A stretch of DNA of 64,000 nucleotides. Source: Nocardia brasiliensis ATCC 700358. Lineage in GTDB: Bacteria; Actinomycetota; Actinomycetes; Mycobacteriales; Mycobacteriaceae. The stretch covers positions 1,550,001 to 1,614,000 of the forward strand of contig NC_018681.1 of the NCBI RefSeq assembly GCF_000250675.2, given 5' to 3'. Within the stretch, counting starts at the first letter, position 1, and each line of letters opens with the position of its first letter. Shown here piece after piece: positions 9,078 to 17,579 of this stretch. A program made the translations under genes and the position numbers. Below the pieces are notes generated by a model that saw only the letters and a list, made by a program, of their open reading frames with translations, was not told the DNA's origin and made no database searches.

Positions 9078-9566
9078 GTGGCGGTGATATTGGTGACGGG
9101 GATGTCGGGCACCGGAAAGTCGACGGTGTTGCACGAGCTGGCGGGGCGCGGCTACCAGGTGGTCGACACCGATTACGGCCCGTGGATCGAAGATCTGCCG
9201 CTGCCCGACGGCACCGGCACCGAACGGCAGTGGCGCGAAGACCTGATCGATGCCCTGATCACCGACCACGAGCGCACCGGCACCCCGCTGTTCCTCGCGG
9301 GCACCGTCCACAACCAGGACACCTTCTACCCGCGTTGCGCCGAGGTGGTTCTGCTGACCGCCGCGCTCCCGGTGCTCCTGGACCGAATCGCCACCCGCGC
9401 CACCAACCCCTTCGGCAAGACTCCCGAGGAGCGGGCCCGCATCGAAGCCGACACCGCTGAGATCGAGCCCCTCCTGCGCCCGTCCGCAACCCTCGTGATC
9501 GACACGGACAGGCCCCTGGACGAGGTGGTCGATCAACTCGCCGCCCTGGCCGGTCCTGCCAGCTGA
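9078..9566 (+). CDS. Small P-loop kinase-like ATPase
   Basis: 162 residues. The Walker A motif GMSGTGKST is at residues 8-16, followed by a kinase-like layout: a putative acceptor-site segment (VVDTDYGPWIEDL), a middle VVLLTAALPVLLDRI strand-helix, and a lid-like arginine helix (RATNPFGKTPEERARI). It resembles adenylate- or shikimate-kinase-like AAA proteins of actinomycetes with no assigned substrate. The GTG start has no Shine-Dalgarno but a TAGGCT box 6 nt upstream. It follows the monooxygenase by 42 bp and seems to have its own promoter. Confidence 0.75.
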   Translation: MAVILVTGMSGTGKSTVLHELAGRGYQVVDTDYGPWIEDLPLPDGTGTERQWREDLIDALITDHERTGTPLFLAGTVHNQDTFYPRCAEVVLLTAALPVLLDRIATRATNPFGKTPEERARIEADTAEIEPLLRPSATLVIDTDRPLDEVVDQLAALAGPAS

Positions 9567-9586
9567 CTCCGGCCGCGGGGCGGGTT

Positions 9587-9592
9587 TAGGGT
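9587..9592 (+). promoter_or_regulatory. Putative -10 box of a leaderless transcript (TAGGGT)
   Basis: TAGGGT sits 6 nt before the ATG at 9599 of the luciferase-like pseudogene. No Shine-Dalgarno sequence is present. If real, the promoter has outlived the gene it served. Confidence 0.4.
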
Positions 9593-9598
9593 CGGGGG

Positions 9599-10190
9599 AT
9601 GCGATACGCGATCTCGATTCCGCAGCACTTCGCCGACGGGACGTTCGACCCCGCAGAGCTGCGGGAGTATCTGGCGCGGGCGGTCGAGCTCGGTTTCGGC
9701 AGCGGGTGGATGACCGAGCGCGACGCGACCATGGAGCCCAAACCGTTCCAGAAGCCTTACCCGCCACTGTGGTTCGGCGGCGGCAAGCCCACGGCGCTGC
9801 GGCGCGCGGTCCGGCACGGCGACGGCTTCTTCGGCGCGGGTTCCTCGACCACCGCCCAGTTCGCCGAACAGGTGCCGATCGTGCGCGTCGCGCTGGCCGA
9901 AACCGGACGGGACGCAGCGGCTTTTCCCGATCGCCAAACGCGTCTACATCGCCGTCGACGACAACGTCGACCGCGCCCGGGACCGGATGACCGAAGCCCT
10001 CATCGCCCAGTACGGCGACTACGGCAAATCGTTGCTCCCGGTCGCCGTCTGCGGCCCGACCGACACCTGTATCGAAGAGCTGCGCGCGGTCGCGGTGGCG
10101 GGTGCCGAGATGATCCTGATCAACCCGCTTTTCGACGCGGCGTACCAGATGGAGCGCCTGGCCGCCGAGGTGCTGCCGCACGTCGCCTGA
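9599..10190 (+). pseudogene. Decayed LLM-class flavin (luciferase-like) oxidoreductase
   Basis: The N-terminal piece reads MRYAISIPQHFADG...ELGFGSGWMTE, then jumps to MEPKPFQKPYPPLWFGGG...GDGFFGAGSS. In intact relatives roughly 100 residues, including the cofactor-binding barrel core, lie between these two stretches, so there is a large in-frame internal deletion. A second lesion is a one-base insertion in the T-run at 9922-9925. Removing one T restores AAFPIAKRVYIAVDDNVDRARD and joins the downstream frame, which then continues to the TGA at 10188-10190 (INPLFDAAYQMERLAAEVLPHVA). With two independent lesions, a functional product is very unlikely. Confidence 0.82.
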
Positions 10191-10199
10191 CGTGTTCGG

Positions 10200-11144
10200 T
10201 CAGGCGCCGATCGAGGAGAGCAGCATCGGCAGGGCGTTCTGCATCTGCACCTTCCACGCGTCCCAATTGTGGCCCTGGGACGCTACATAGCGCTCGTCTA
10301 CCTGGGCGCCGACTCGCTGCAGTTCGTCGACGAAACGGTAATTCTGTTCGTAGGCGCGCGCTTCGACGGGATCGGCCTTGCCGTACGAGACGAACAGGGG
10401 GATGCCGGTGAGTTTCGCGGCCTGGCTGTACGGGTTGTTGGCGACCCAGATCTCGCGCTCCTCGGCGTCGCGGTAGTCGCCCCAGACCCGCTCCCACTCG
10501 GCGGCACACCCTTGGCCCGGCTTGTCCGGCTCACCGGGCGCGCCCGAGGCGTGCAACGGGTCGACGTTACCGCTGAACGAGGCGGCGGACTTGAACCAAC
10601 CCTGATGGGCGGCAGCGAATTTCATCGAGCCGAGCCCGCCCATCGAGTTGCCCGCTACGGCACGGGTGGTATTGGCGTGGTAGGTCTGCTCCAGAATGGT
10701 GCGCACATCGTCGAGCAGGTACTTCTCCCACGCGGGCGGTCCACCGCGCCCGTCGTTGTACCAGTCGGAATAGGCACTGCACCAGCTGGTTTCGGGCAGG
10801 ACGAAGATCGCGTTCCGCCCCGCCGTCAATGCTTCCAGGTTGCCCTTGTCGGTCCAGGATTTGTGGTCGTCGAAGCCGCCGTGCAGGACCCAGACCGTCG
10901 GCCACTTCTTGGTGGTCTCCTTGGTCCAGCCGGGCGGCAGCAGCAGGCGAACAACTTTGACCGACCAGTCCGGGCCTTCGAGATTCGGCGACGAGATGCC
11001 CAGATCGAGGATGCGGTCGCTGACCCGGGTTTCCCAGCGGACCGTGCCCGCCGCGGCCTGGGCCGGCGCGGCGGCCACGAAAGGCACTGTGAGGCTTGCG
11101 ATGACGGTGGCGACAGCCACGAGGAGCCTGCTGAGTCGAGGCAT
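10200..11144 (-). CDS. Secreted antigen-85-like esterase/mycolyltransferase family
   Basis: 314-residue alpha/beta hydrolase with an export signal peptide (about residues 1-31, ending APAQA-A). The nucleophile elbow is GNSMGG (Ser about 167), preceded by the oxyanion-region VLHGGFDD. The C-terminal GHNWDAWK carries the catalytic His. These features and the length match the antigen 85 / FbpA-like group, which transfers mycolates to trehalose, arabinogalactan or proteins. Some members are simple esterases, so the activity is not certain. It is divergent from the oxidoreductase at 11349 and converges on the pseudogene at 10190. Confidence 0.85.
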   Translation of the reverse strand: MPRLSRLLVAVATVIASLTVPFVAAAPAQAAAGTVRWETRVSDRILDLGISSPNLEGPDWSVKVVRLLLPPGWTKETTKKWPTVWVLHGGFDDHKSWTDKGNLEALTAGRNAIFVLPETSWCSAYSDWYNDGRGGPPAWEKYLLDDVRTILEQTYHANTTRAVAGNSMGGLGSMKFAAAHQGWFKSAASFSGNVDPLHASGAPGEPDKPGQGCAAEWERVWGDYRDAEEREIWVANNPYSQAAKLTGIPLFVSYGKADPVEARAYEQNYRFVDELQRVGAQVDERYVASQGHNWDAWKVQMQNALPMLLSSIGA

Positions 11145-11348
11145 CGGATGTTCCTTCCCGCGGGGTCGTCGAACGGTGCGAACCCGAGGCTGAATCTAGA
11201 GCAGCCGCGCAACTTCACGAATAGTGTTGTTCGTAAATGCCAGTTTCTTGCTATCCGCCGGGTGGGCTGAATCGCACTGCTCGCCTGGGCTTCTCGAAGG
11301 TGTCGGCCCGTGGTCGATCGGTGCGCGCCCTGCGGCAGAGTTGCCCTC

Positions 11349-11945
11349 ATGCGTATTGCGGTGTACCTGGCACATCCCCGGGCCGACGGTTTCAATGGGG
11401 CGCTCTTCGACGCGGTGGTCGACGAGTTGCGGCAGCGTGGCGTAGCGGTCCTCGCGCACGATCTGTATGCCGAGGGTTTCGACCCGCTGCTGACCGCGGC
11501 GGAGACCGGGACGCTCGTGGGTGCGGCCCCAACCGATGACCTGGTGCGCAGGCATCAGGAGGAACTGGCCGAACTCGATGCGCTGGTCTTCGTGCACCCG
11601 AATTGGTGGGGGATGCCGCCCGCCATCCTGACCGGGTGGGTGCAGCGTGTGCTCACGCCCGCTGTGGCCTACAAGCTCGACACCGCGGCGGGTGCGCCGG
11701 TCGGCCTGCTCCGGGCGCGCCGGGCGCTGGTCCTCAACACCTCCGACACCACGGTGGAGCGCGAGCGGGACGTGTTCGGCGATCCGCTGCGGCAGATCTG
11801 GGCGGCCTGCGTGCTGCCCTACATCGGTGTCGACGATATTCGCCGCCGGGTCTTCCGGACGGTGACCGACTCGACCGCGGAACTCCGGTCTGCCTGGCTG
11901 CGCGAGGCGCGCGAGCTGGCTGCGGCGTTGGTGAGCGACGGCTGA
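11349..11945 (+). CDS. NAD(P)H-dependent FMN oxidoreductase, flavodoxin-like fold
   Basis: 198 residues of the NQO1/MdaB/KefF type: an N-terminal strand (MRIAVYLAHPRADGFNGALF), the characteristic FVHPNWWGMPPAILTGWVQRVL around the flavin and dimer interface, and GLLRARRALVLNTSD before the second flavin loop. It probably performs two-electron reduction of quinones. ATG at 11349 starts directly at the first beta strand; the upstream in-frame extension lacks family character. In the spacer to the divergent esterase there is an imperfect palindrome, ACGAA-N8-TTCGT (11217-11234). Confidence 0.85.
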   Translation: MRIAVYLAHPRADGFNGALFDAVVDELRQRGVAVLAHDLYAEGFDPLLTAAETGTLVGAAPTDDLVRRHQEELAELDALVFVHPNWWGMPPAILTGWVQRVLTPAVAYKLDTAAGAPVGLLRARRALVLNTSDTTVERERDVFGDPLRQIWAACVLPYIGVDDIRRRVFRTVTDSTAELRSAWLREARELAAALVSDG

Positions 11946-11981
11946 GGCGGGACCGGGTGAGCGGATGCTCTCGTGTCCTGA

Positions 11982-12061
11982 TTGTTATCTCAAACAACAA
12001 AATGGTCGCTCGAGTGGGTTGTGCGCTGGGTCACAGTCGAATATGTTGCAGCGAACAACAT
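11982..12061. promoter_or_regulatory. ROK-type operator candidates upstream of first sugar ABC operon
   Basis: Two inverted repeats of related sequence occur in the leader: TTGTT-N6-AACAA (11982-11997) and ATGTTG-N7-CAACAT (12043-12061). TTGTT/AACAA half-sites are typical of ROK/NagC/XylR repressors. The regulator would be the ROK protein encoded at the end of the same operon (15366). The repeats are seen directly; the assignment is inferred. Confidence 0.5.
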
Positions 12062-12120
12062 TCGCTCGACCTCGACCGCCCAGGCCTTTCCGGGGCGGTG
12101 GTTCCACGAAAGGCCCCCTC

Positions 12121-13197
12121 ATGCGTAAGGGCATTCTCGGCGTCGCGGCCGTCTCGGTCGCCTTGCTCACTTCGCTGACTGCTTGCGGCGACGACTCGAA
12201 GGATTCAGGGGGTGGGGCCAAGATCGGGGTGATCCTGCCGGACAGCAAGACCTCCGCGCGGTGGGAGACGGCGGACCGCAAGTACCTGCAGCAGGCGTTC
12301 GACTCGGCCGGCGTCAAGGCCGACATCCAGAACGCGCAGGGCGACAAGAACGCCTTCCAGACGATCGCCGATCAGATGATGACCAACGGCGCGTCGGTGC
12401 TGCTGATGACGAACCTGGACAGCGGCACCGGCAAAGCGGTGATCCAGAAGGCGAAGGCGCAGGGCGTCACGGTGATCGACTACGACCGGCTGACGCTGGG
12501 CGGCGGGGCCCAGTTCTACGTGTCCTTCGACAATGTGAAGGTCGGCAGCCTGCTCGGCTCGGGCGTGGAGAAGTGCCTGACCGACAAGAAGGCGGTCAAT
12601 CCTGTGGTCGCGTACCTGAACGGCGGCCCGACCGACAACAACGCCACGCTGCTGAAGCAGGGTTACGACTCGGTGCTCAAGCCCAAGTTCGATGCGGGAC
12701 AGTTGGTGAAGGGCCCGGATCAGGCTGTGCCGGAATGGGACAACACCCAGGCGGGCACCATCTTCGAGCAGATGCTTACCGGCACACCGAATATCGGCGG
12801 TGTGGTCGCGGCCAACGACGGACTGGCCAACGCCGCGATCGCGGTGCTGAAGAAGCAGAAGCTGAACGGGCAGGTCCCGGTCAGTGGCCAGGACGCCACG
12901 GTGCAGGGTCTGCAGAACGTGCTCAAGGGCGACCAGTGCCTGACCGTCTACAAGGCGATCAAGAAGGAAGCCGAGGCCGCGGCCGAGTTGGCCATCGCGC
13001 TGACCAAGGGCCAGCAGGGACAGGCGAACGGCTCGGTGAAGGATCCGGAGTCCAAGTCCGACGTGCCCTCGGTGCTGTTGGAGCCCAAGCCGATCTACGC
13101 GGCCAACGTCAAGGATGTCGTCGCCGACGGCTACGTCACAAAGGACGAGCTGTGCACCGGTGAGTTCGCGAAACTCTGCGCGGACAACGGCATCTGA
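12121..13197 (+). CDS. Sugar ABC transporter substrate-binding lipoprotein, xylose (XylF) type, copy 1
   Basis: 358-residue periplasmic-binding-protein-like lipoprotein. The signal peptide ends in the lipobox SLTAC, with the lipidated Cys about residue 22. The mature part is a two-lobe type I sugar-binding fold: GVILPDSKTSARWETADRK, VIDYDRL, FYVSFDNVKVG, VVAANDGLANAAI and VSGQDATVQGLQNVL are all characteristic of D-xylose/ribose binding proteins. ATG at 12121 follows a purine-rich site (GAAAGG). It is first in an operon with ATPase, permease and ROK regulator, and is paralogous to the protein at 46002. The sugar cannot be fixed from sequence. Confidence 0.92.
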   Translation: MRKGILGVAAVSVALLTSLTACGDDSKDSGGGAKIGVILPDSKTSARWETADRKYLQQAFDSAGVKADIQNAQGDKNAFQTIADQMMTNGASVLLMTNLDSGTGKAVIQKAKAQGVTVIDYDRLTLGGGAQFYVSFDNVKVGSLLGSGVEKCLTDKKAVNPVVAYLNGGPTDNNATLLKQGYDSVLKPKFDAGQLVKGPDQAVPEWDNTQAGTIFEQMLTGTPNIGGVVAANDGLANAAIAVLKKQKLNGQVPVSGQDATVQGLQNVLKGDQCLTVYKAIKKEAEAAAELAIALTKGQQGQANGSVKDPESKSDVPSVLLEPKPIYAANVKDVVADGYVTKDELCTGEFAKLCADNGI

Positions 13198-13206
13198 TCC
13201 CGCCAC

Positions 13207-13246
13207 GCCCCTTCCGCCGTTTCGATGAGGGGACGGCGGACGGGGC
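13207..13246 (+). terminator. Strong stem-loop between binding-protein and ATPase genes
   Basis: GCCCC-TT-CCGCCGT, a 12-nt loop, then ACGGCGG-AC-GGGGC form a 12-bp stem with one 2x2 internal loop, starting 9 nt after the binding-protein stop. There is no T-run. In ABC operons such hairpins usually protect the upstream message or terminate partially, so that binding protein exceeds permease. The second operon has no such gap. Confidence 0.6.
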
Positions 13247-13263
13247 ACCCCTAGGAGCAGTGA

Positions 13264-13311
13264 ATGAGTGAAGCATCGCGCGGCGATTCGATCCGGGTGG
13301 TGGCCCGGTGA
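13264..13311 (+). CDS. 15-codon ORF that may couple translation into the ATPase gene
   Basis: ATG at 13264, preceded by GGAG, opens a 15-codon frame (MSEASRGDSIRVVAR). Its TGA overlaps the GTG start of the ATPase gene (GTGA, 13308-13311). The ATPase GTG has no good ribosome site of its own, so translational coupling through this mini-ORF is plausible. An analogous mini-ORF bridges ATPase and permease in the second operon. It may have no function as a peptide. Confidence 0.4.
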   Translation: MSEASRGDSIRVVAR

Positions 13312-14090
13312 GCGGCGGACCCGGTACGCCGGTGGTCGAATTACGCGGCCTGCAAAAGAGTTTCGGACCGGTGCATGTCCTGCACGACGTCGCTTTCGCC
13401 GCCTACGCCGGTGAAGTGACGGCGCTCGTCGGCGACAACGGAGCCGGCAAGTCCACCCTCGTCAAATGCATCGGCGGTACGCACCCGATCGACGCGGGGG
13501 AATTCCTGTTCGAGGGCAACCCCGTTCAGGTGCACAGCCCGCGTGACGCCGCAGCGCTCGGCATCGAGATCGTGTACCAGGACCTGGCGCTCTGCGACAA
13601 CCTCGACATCGTGCAGAACATGTTCCTCGGCCGGGAGAAGAAGACCGGCATCGTGCTCGACGAGTACGCGATGGAGGAACTGGCCGGAAAGACGTTGGCC
13701 AGCTTGTCCGTTCGCACGGTAAAGAGTGTGCGGCAGCAGGTGTCGAGCCTGTCCGGCGGGCAGCGGCAGACGGTGGCGATCGCCAAGGCCGTGCTGTGGA
13801 ACAGCAAGGTGGTGATCCTGGACGAGCCGACCGCCGCGCTGGGCGTCGCGCAGACCCAGCAGGTGCTCGAACTGGTGCGCCGGCTGGCCGACCGCGGTCT
13901 CGCGGTGGTGCTCATCTCACACAACATGAACGACGTTTTCGCGGTATCGGATCGGATCGCGGCGCTGTACCTGGGCCGGATGGCGGCGCAGGTACGGACC
14001 TCCGACGTGACGCACGGCCAGGTCGTGGAACTCATTACGGCAGGGCGCAGCGGCGATCTCGGCCTGGACGCGAACGGAGCCAACCGATGA
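13308..14090 (+). CDS. Sugar ABC transporter ATP-binding protein (single-domain XylG type), copy 1
   Basis: 260-residue ABC ATPase energising sugar uptake. It has Walker A VGDNGAGKST, Q-loop VYQDLALCDNLD, signature LSGGQRQ, Walker B VVILDEPTAALG and switch His in LISHNM. Classical XylG/RbsA proteins have two fused ATPase domains (about 500 residues). This one has a single domain and would act as a homodimer, as in many actinomycete sugar importers. The start is GTG 13308; the last four bases overlap the permease start (ATGA), indicating tight coupling. Confidence 0.92.
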   Translation: MSGGPGTPVVELRGLQKSFGPVHVLHDVAFAAYAGEVTALVGDNGAGKSTLVKCIGGTHPIDAGEFLFEGNPVQVHSPRDAAALGIEIVYQDLALCDNLDIVQNMFLGREKKTGIVLDEYAMEELAGKTLASLSVRTVKSVRQQVSSLSGGQRQTVAIAKAVLWNSKVVILDEPTAALGVAQTQQVLELVRRLADRGLAVVLISHNMNDVFAVSDRIAALYLGRMAAQVRTSDVTHGQVVELITAGRSGDLGLDANGANR

Positions 14091-15322
14091 GCCTGTTGGA
14101 GAAGGAAAAGCCCGCCACCGCACCGGTTTCCGAGCTGGTGAACGAGTACGTCGGGCGGGTGCGCAGCGGCGACATGGGCGCGCTGCCGTCGGTGCTCGCG
14201 CTGGTCATCCTGTCCTGTGTCTTCTGGGTCGCGCGCCCGGTCTTCATGTCCGAGGCCAACTTCGCGAACCTGTTCACCCAGGGCGCGGCGATCGCGGTGA
14301 TCGCGATGGGTCTGATCTTTGTACTGCTGCTCGGCGAGATCGATCTCTCGGCCGGGTTCACCAGCGGCGTCTGCGCCGCGGTGCTCGCGGTGCTGCTCAC
14401 CGATCGCGGCTGGCCCTGGTATGTGGCGGTGCTGGTCTCGCTGCTCACCGGCGTGGTGATCGGCCTGACGATCGGCACCATCGTGGTCAAGATCGGCATC
14501 CCGTCGTTCGTGGTGACGCTCGCGGCCTTCCTTGCGCTGCAAGGCGTCGCGCTGAAGATCATGGACAACGGCCGCAATATCTCCATCCGCGACGACACCA
14601 TCCTGGCCATCGCGAACAAGAACGTCCCGCCGCTGCTCGGCTGGCTGATGTACGTGCTCCTGGTCGCCGGGTTCGCGCTGCTCCAGTATCGAAAATTGCG
14701 GGCCCGCAACAAACTCGGGCTTACCGGCGAGACCATGCCGGTGATCGTGGCGCGGATCGTCGCGGTGGCGGTGGTGCTCGGCATCGCGGTGCTGGTGCTC
14801 AACGGGGAGCGCAGCCGCAACCCGGAGTTGCACTCGCTCAAGGGCATGCCGATCGTTGTTCCGTTGATCGCGGTCCTGTTGCTGCTGTGGACCTTCGTGC
14901 TCAACCGCACGTCGTTCGGCCGGCATATCTACGCGGTCGGCGGGAACGCCGAGGCGGCCCGGCGCGCCGGTATCACGGTGGATCGGGTGAAGATCACCGC
15001 GTTCGTGCTGTGTTCGACGATGGCCGCGGTCGGCGGTCTGGTCGCGGCGTCGCGCGCCAACTCGGTCGACCCCAACACCGGCGGCAGCAGCGTGCTGCTG
15101 CTCGCGGTCGGCGCCGCGGTCATCGGCGGTACCAGCCTGTTCGGCGGTCGCGGCCGGATGCTGGACGCGGTACTCGGTGCCGCGGTGGTAGCCGTGATCG
15201 ACAACGGCATGGGGTTGATGGGCTACAGCGCGGGCACGAAATTCGTTGTGACAGGATTTGTGCTGCTCTTGGCGGCCGGCGTGGACGCGTTGTCGCGCAA
15301 ACGCACCCGCCTCGGCGGTTAG
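14087..15322 (+). CDS. Sugar ABC transporter permease (XylH type), copy 1
   Basis: 411-residue inner-membrane permease of the branched ribose/xylose class with about 10-12 hydrophobic segments. Family landmarks are LLLGEIDLSAGF, GIPSFVVTLAAFLALQGV, YAVGGNAEAARRAGI (the cytoplasmic loop that contacts the ATPase) and VIGGTSLFGGRGR near the C-terminus. ATG 14087 overlaps the ATPase stop. The open frame upstream of that ATG is a shadow of the ATPase gene. Followed 43 bp later by the ROK regulator. Confidence 0.92.
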   Translation: MSLLEKEKPATAPVSELVNEYVGRVRSGDMGALPSVLALVILSCVFWVARPVFMSEANFANLFTQGAAIAVIAMGLIFVLLLGEIDLSAGFTSGVCAAVLAVLLTDRGWPWYVAVLVSLLTGVVIGLTIGTIVVKIGIPSFVVTLAAFLALQGVALKIMDNGRNISIRDDTILAIANKNVPPLLGWLMYVLLVAGFALLQYRKLRARNKLGLTGETMPVIVARIVAVAVVLGIAVLVLNGERSRNPELHSLKGMPIVVPLIAVLLLLWTFVLNRTSFGRHIYAVGGNAEAARRAGITVDRVKITAFVLCSTMAAVGGLVAASRANSVDPNTGGSSVLLLAVGAAVIGGTSLFGGRGRMLDAVLGAAVVAVIDNGMGLMGYSAGTKFVVTGFVLLLAAGVDALSRKRTRLGG

Positions 15323-15365
15323 CTGCCCGGGTACCGAGGACACGAGACGCGGAGAGGCGGTGACC

Positions 15366-16574
15366 ATGCGACCGGCTTCTTCGCCGGAGGAGATCCGCAG
15401 GCGGAATCTGGCCGTGCTGCTGCGGCACGTGCACCGGGACGGCCAGGTCTCGCGCGCCACCCTGGCCGAGCGAATGGGGTTGAACCGCAGCACCATCCTG
15501 GCCTTGACGGCCGATCTCGCCGCCGCCGGTCTGATCAGAGAGGAACTGCCCGGTCAGACCGGCAAGGCGGGACGTCCGTCGCTGGTGGTGCGCCCGGAGT
15601 CGGACCGGGTCTACGTCGTCGCGCTCGATGTCGGCGCCGATCGACTGGCCGCGGCTCGCGTGGGGTTGGGCGGCTCGGTGCTCGATCAGGTCGAAACCGT
15701 GCGCCCGACAGGGACTTTCGACCCGGGTGACGTGATCGACACGTTGGCGTCGATGGCGCGCGGCTTGATCGGCGGAGCCGCGGGCGACGCTCGATGCGTC
15801 GGTGTCGGCGTGGCGTTCTGCGGCATGGTGCGCGAGGAGGACGGCGTCGTCCGCTACGGCCCGAACATCGGCTGGGTCGATGTTCCCTTCGGAGAGCACC
15901 TGACTCGGCAACTCGATCTCGGCCTGCGGGTGGTGGTCGGCAACAACGCCAACCTCGGCGCGCTCGCCGAATGCGAGCGCGGCGTCGGGGCCGGCCTGTC
16001 CGATCTCATCTATCTGCACGGCGATGTCGGTATCGGCGGCGGCATCATCATGGGTGGCCAGCTGCTCGGGGGTGAGGGCGGCTACGCGGGCGAGGTCGGC
16101 CATATGGTGGTCAACCGGGACGGACGGCCCTGCGCCTGTGGATCACGCGGCTGCCTGGAGGCCGAGGCGGGCGAGCTCGGCCTGATCGCGGCCGCGGGCC
16201 GCTCCGATCCGCCGGGCCGCGCGGCGGTGGAGGCGATCGTGGAGGCCGCGGCCCGCGGCGACTCGACGGCCCGGGACGCGCTGCATCAGGTGGGGGACTG
16301 GCTCGGATACGGCGTCGCGAACCTGGTGAACATCTTCAACCCGTCGATGGTCGTCTTCGGCGGGGTTTTGCGGGAGATCTATCTCGCCTCGGCGGCGCAG
16401 GTGCGTAGCCGGGTGGCGGTCGAGAGCCTGCTCGCGGTCCGGGAACGGGTGCGGCTGCGCACCTCGTCCCTGGGCGGCGACGCGACCCTGATCGGCGCGG
16501 CCGAGCTGGCCTTCGCCGACGTGCTCACCGACCCGGTGCAGACGCTGACCCGGATCTCCGCCGCGGGCGAATGA
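15366..16574 (+). CDS. ROK family transcriptional regulator of the first sugar operon
   Basis: 402 residues. The N-terminal winged helix (SRATLAERMGLNRSTILALTADLAAAGLI) is followed by a sugar-kinase-like ROK fold: VVALDVGADRLAAARV, GVGVAFCGMV, GDVGIGGGIIMGGQLLGGEGGYAGEVGH. The zinc-binding signature CACGSRGCLEAEAG is complete. NagC/XylR/Mlc-type proteins of this layout repress sugar uptake genes until a sugar binds. It lies last in the operon it probably controls. ATG 15366 follows a GGAGAGG; GTG at 15360 is an alternative. It retains the zinc motif that the other ROK protein in the window lacks. Confidence 0.9.
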   Translation: MRPASSPEEIRRRNLAVLLRHVHRDGQVSRATLAERMGLNRSTILALTADLAAAGLIREELPGQTGKAGRPSLVVRPESDRVYVVALDVGADRLAAARVGLGGSVLDQVETVRPTGTFDPGDVIDTLASMARGLIGGAAGDARCVGVGVAFCGMVREEDGVVRYGPNIGWVDVPFGEHLTRQLDLGLRVVVGNNANLGALAECERGVGAGLSDLIYLHGDVGIGGGIIMGGQLLGGEGGYAGEVGHMVVNRDGRPCACGSRGCLEAEAGELGLIAAAGRSDPPGRAAVEAIVEAAARGDSTARDALHQVGDWLGYGVANLVNIFNPSMVVFGGVLREIYLASAAQVRSRVAVESLLAVRERVRLRTSSLGGDATLIGAAELAFADVLTDPVQTLTRISAAGE

Positions 16575-16737
16575 AATCGGGTGTGCGCCAACCCCCGTCG
16601 CTTCCGATCTACCCGCAGGCCACCGAACCCGACTATCATTCGCACAGCACTGTCCGGGTGATCAGGCACACGACGCCCGGGTGGGTAGGCCGGTCTGGTG
16701 CGGCGAGTTCGATCGTGAGCAAATTAAAGGGGTTTCG

Positions 16738-17547
16738 ATGGATAGGCCGGCGTGGGCACCCGAGGGCGTGGATATGCAGCAAGCGAGCCCGGCGCGTATG
16801 TATGACGCGTTGCTCGGGGGCTCGCACAATTTCGAGATCGACCGTAAAGCCGCGGAGATGGGCAAGACGCTGGTGCCCGATTTGCCCAGGTTGGCGCTGA
16901 GCAACCGGGCCTTCCTGCGGCGTGCGGTGCGTTTCCTGGCCGATTCCGGGATTCGCCAATTCCTCGATATCGGGTCGGGGATTCCGACAGCCGGAAATGT
17001 GCACGAGGTGGTGCAGGCTATTGATCCCGATATCCGTGTCCTCTATGCGGATATCGATCCCGTGGCGGTGGCGCATTCCCGGGCGATTCTGCGCGGCAAC
17101 GACCGAGCGGGCGCGATCGAGGCGGATCTGCGCAAGCCGGCCGAACTGCTCGCCAAGGCGGGTGACACCGGGTTGATCGACTTCGACCAACCGGTCGGTC
17201 TTTTGCTGGTCGCGGTGCTGCATCTGCTCGCCGACAGTGACGAGCCGATCGCGAAGGTGGCGCAGCTGCGCGCCGCGGTCCAGCCGGGTAGCTACGTGGC
17301 GATCTCGCATCTGACGTCCGAGCTGCGGCCCGAGGACGCGAGCAAACTCGGCGACAACGCGACGAACAAGGAACGAATCGGTATCCATTTTCGCGATCGT
17401 CACGGGATCGTCGCTATGTTCGAAGGATGGGAGCTGGTCGAGCCCGGCGTGGTGGAGTTGCCGGTCTGGCGCCCGGAGTCGGACCGCGATCTGCACGAGA
17501 CGCCGGGCCGTTCGCTCGGTCTGGCCGGTGTCGGCCGAAAGGCCTGA
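16738..17547 (+). CDS. SAM-dependent methyltransferase, DUF574 (Methyltransf_19) family
   Basis: 269 residues. The N-terminal signature is typical (DMQQASPARMYDALLGGSHNFEIDR). The SAM-binding motif I is FLDIGSGIPTAGNVHEV, and VLYADIDPVAVAHSRAIL is the acidic motif II. This family occurs in many copies in actinomycetes, often near regulators or secondary metabolism genes, and its substrates are mostly unknown. ATG at 16738 has the purine run AAAGGGG 6-7 nt upstream, which decides it over earlier in-frame codons. 32 bp separate it from the downstream GGDEF gene, so co-transcription is likely. Confidence 0.88.
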   Translation: MDRPAWAPEGVDMQQASPARMYDALLGGSHNFEIDRKAAEMGKTLVPDLPRLALSNRAFLRRAVRFLADSGIRQFLDIGSGIPTAGNVHEVVQAIDPDIRVLYADIDPVAVAHSRAILRGNDRAGAIEADLRKPAELLAKAGDTGLIDFDQPVGLLLVAVLHLLADSDEPIAKVAQLRAAVQPGSYVAISHLTSELRPEDASKLGDNATNKERIGIHFRDRHGIVAMFEGWELVEPGVVELPVWRPESDRDLHETPGRSLGLAGVGRKA

Positions 17548-17579
17548 AGCCCGACCACGAGCCGGCAGGGGGTCCCTGA

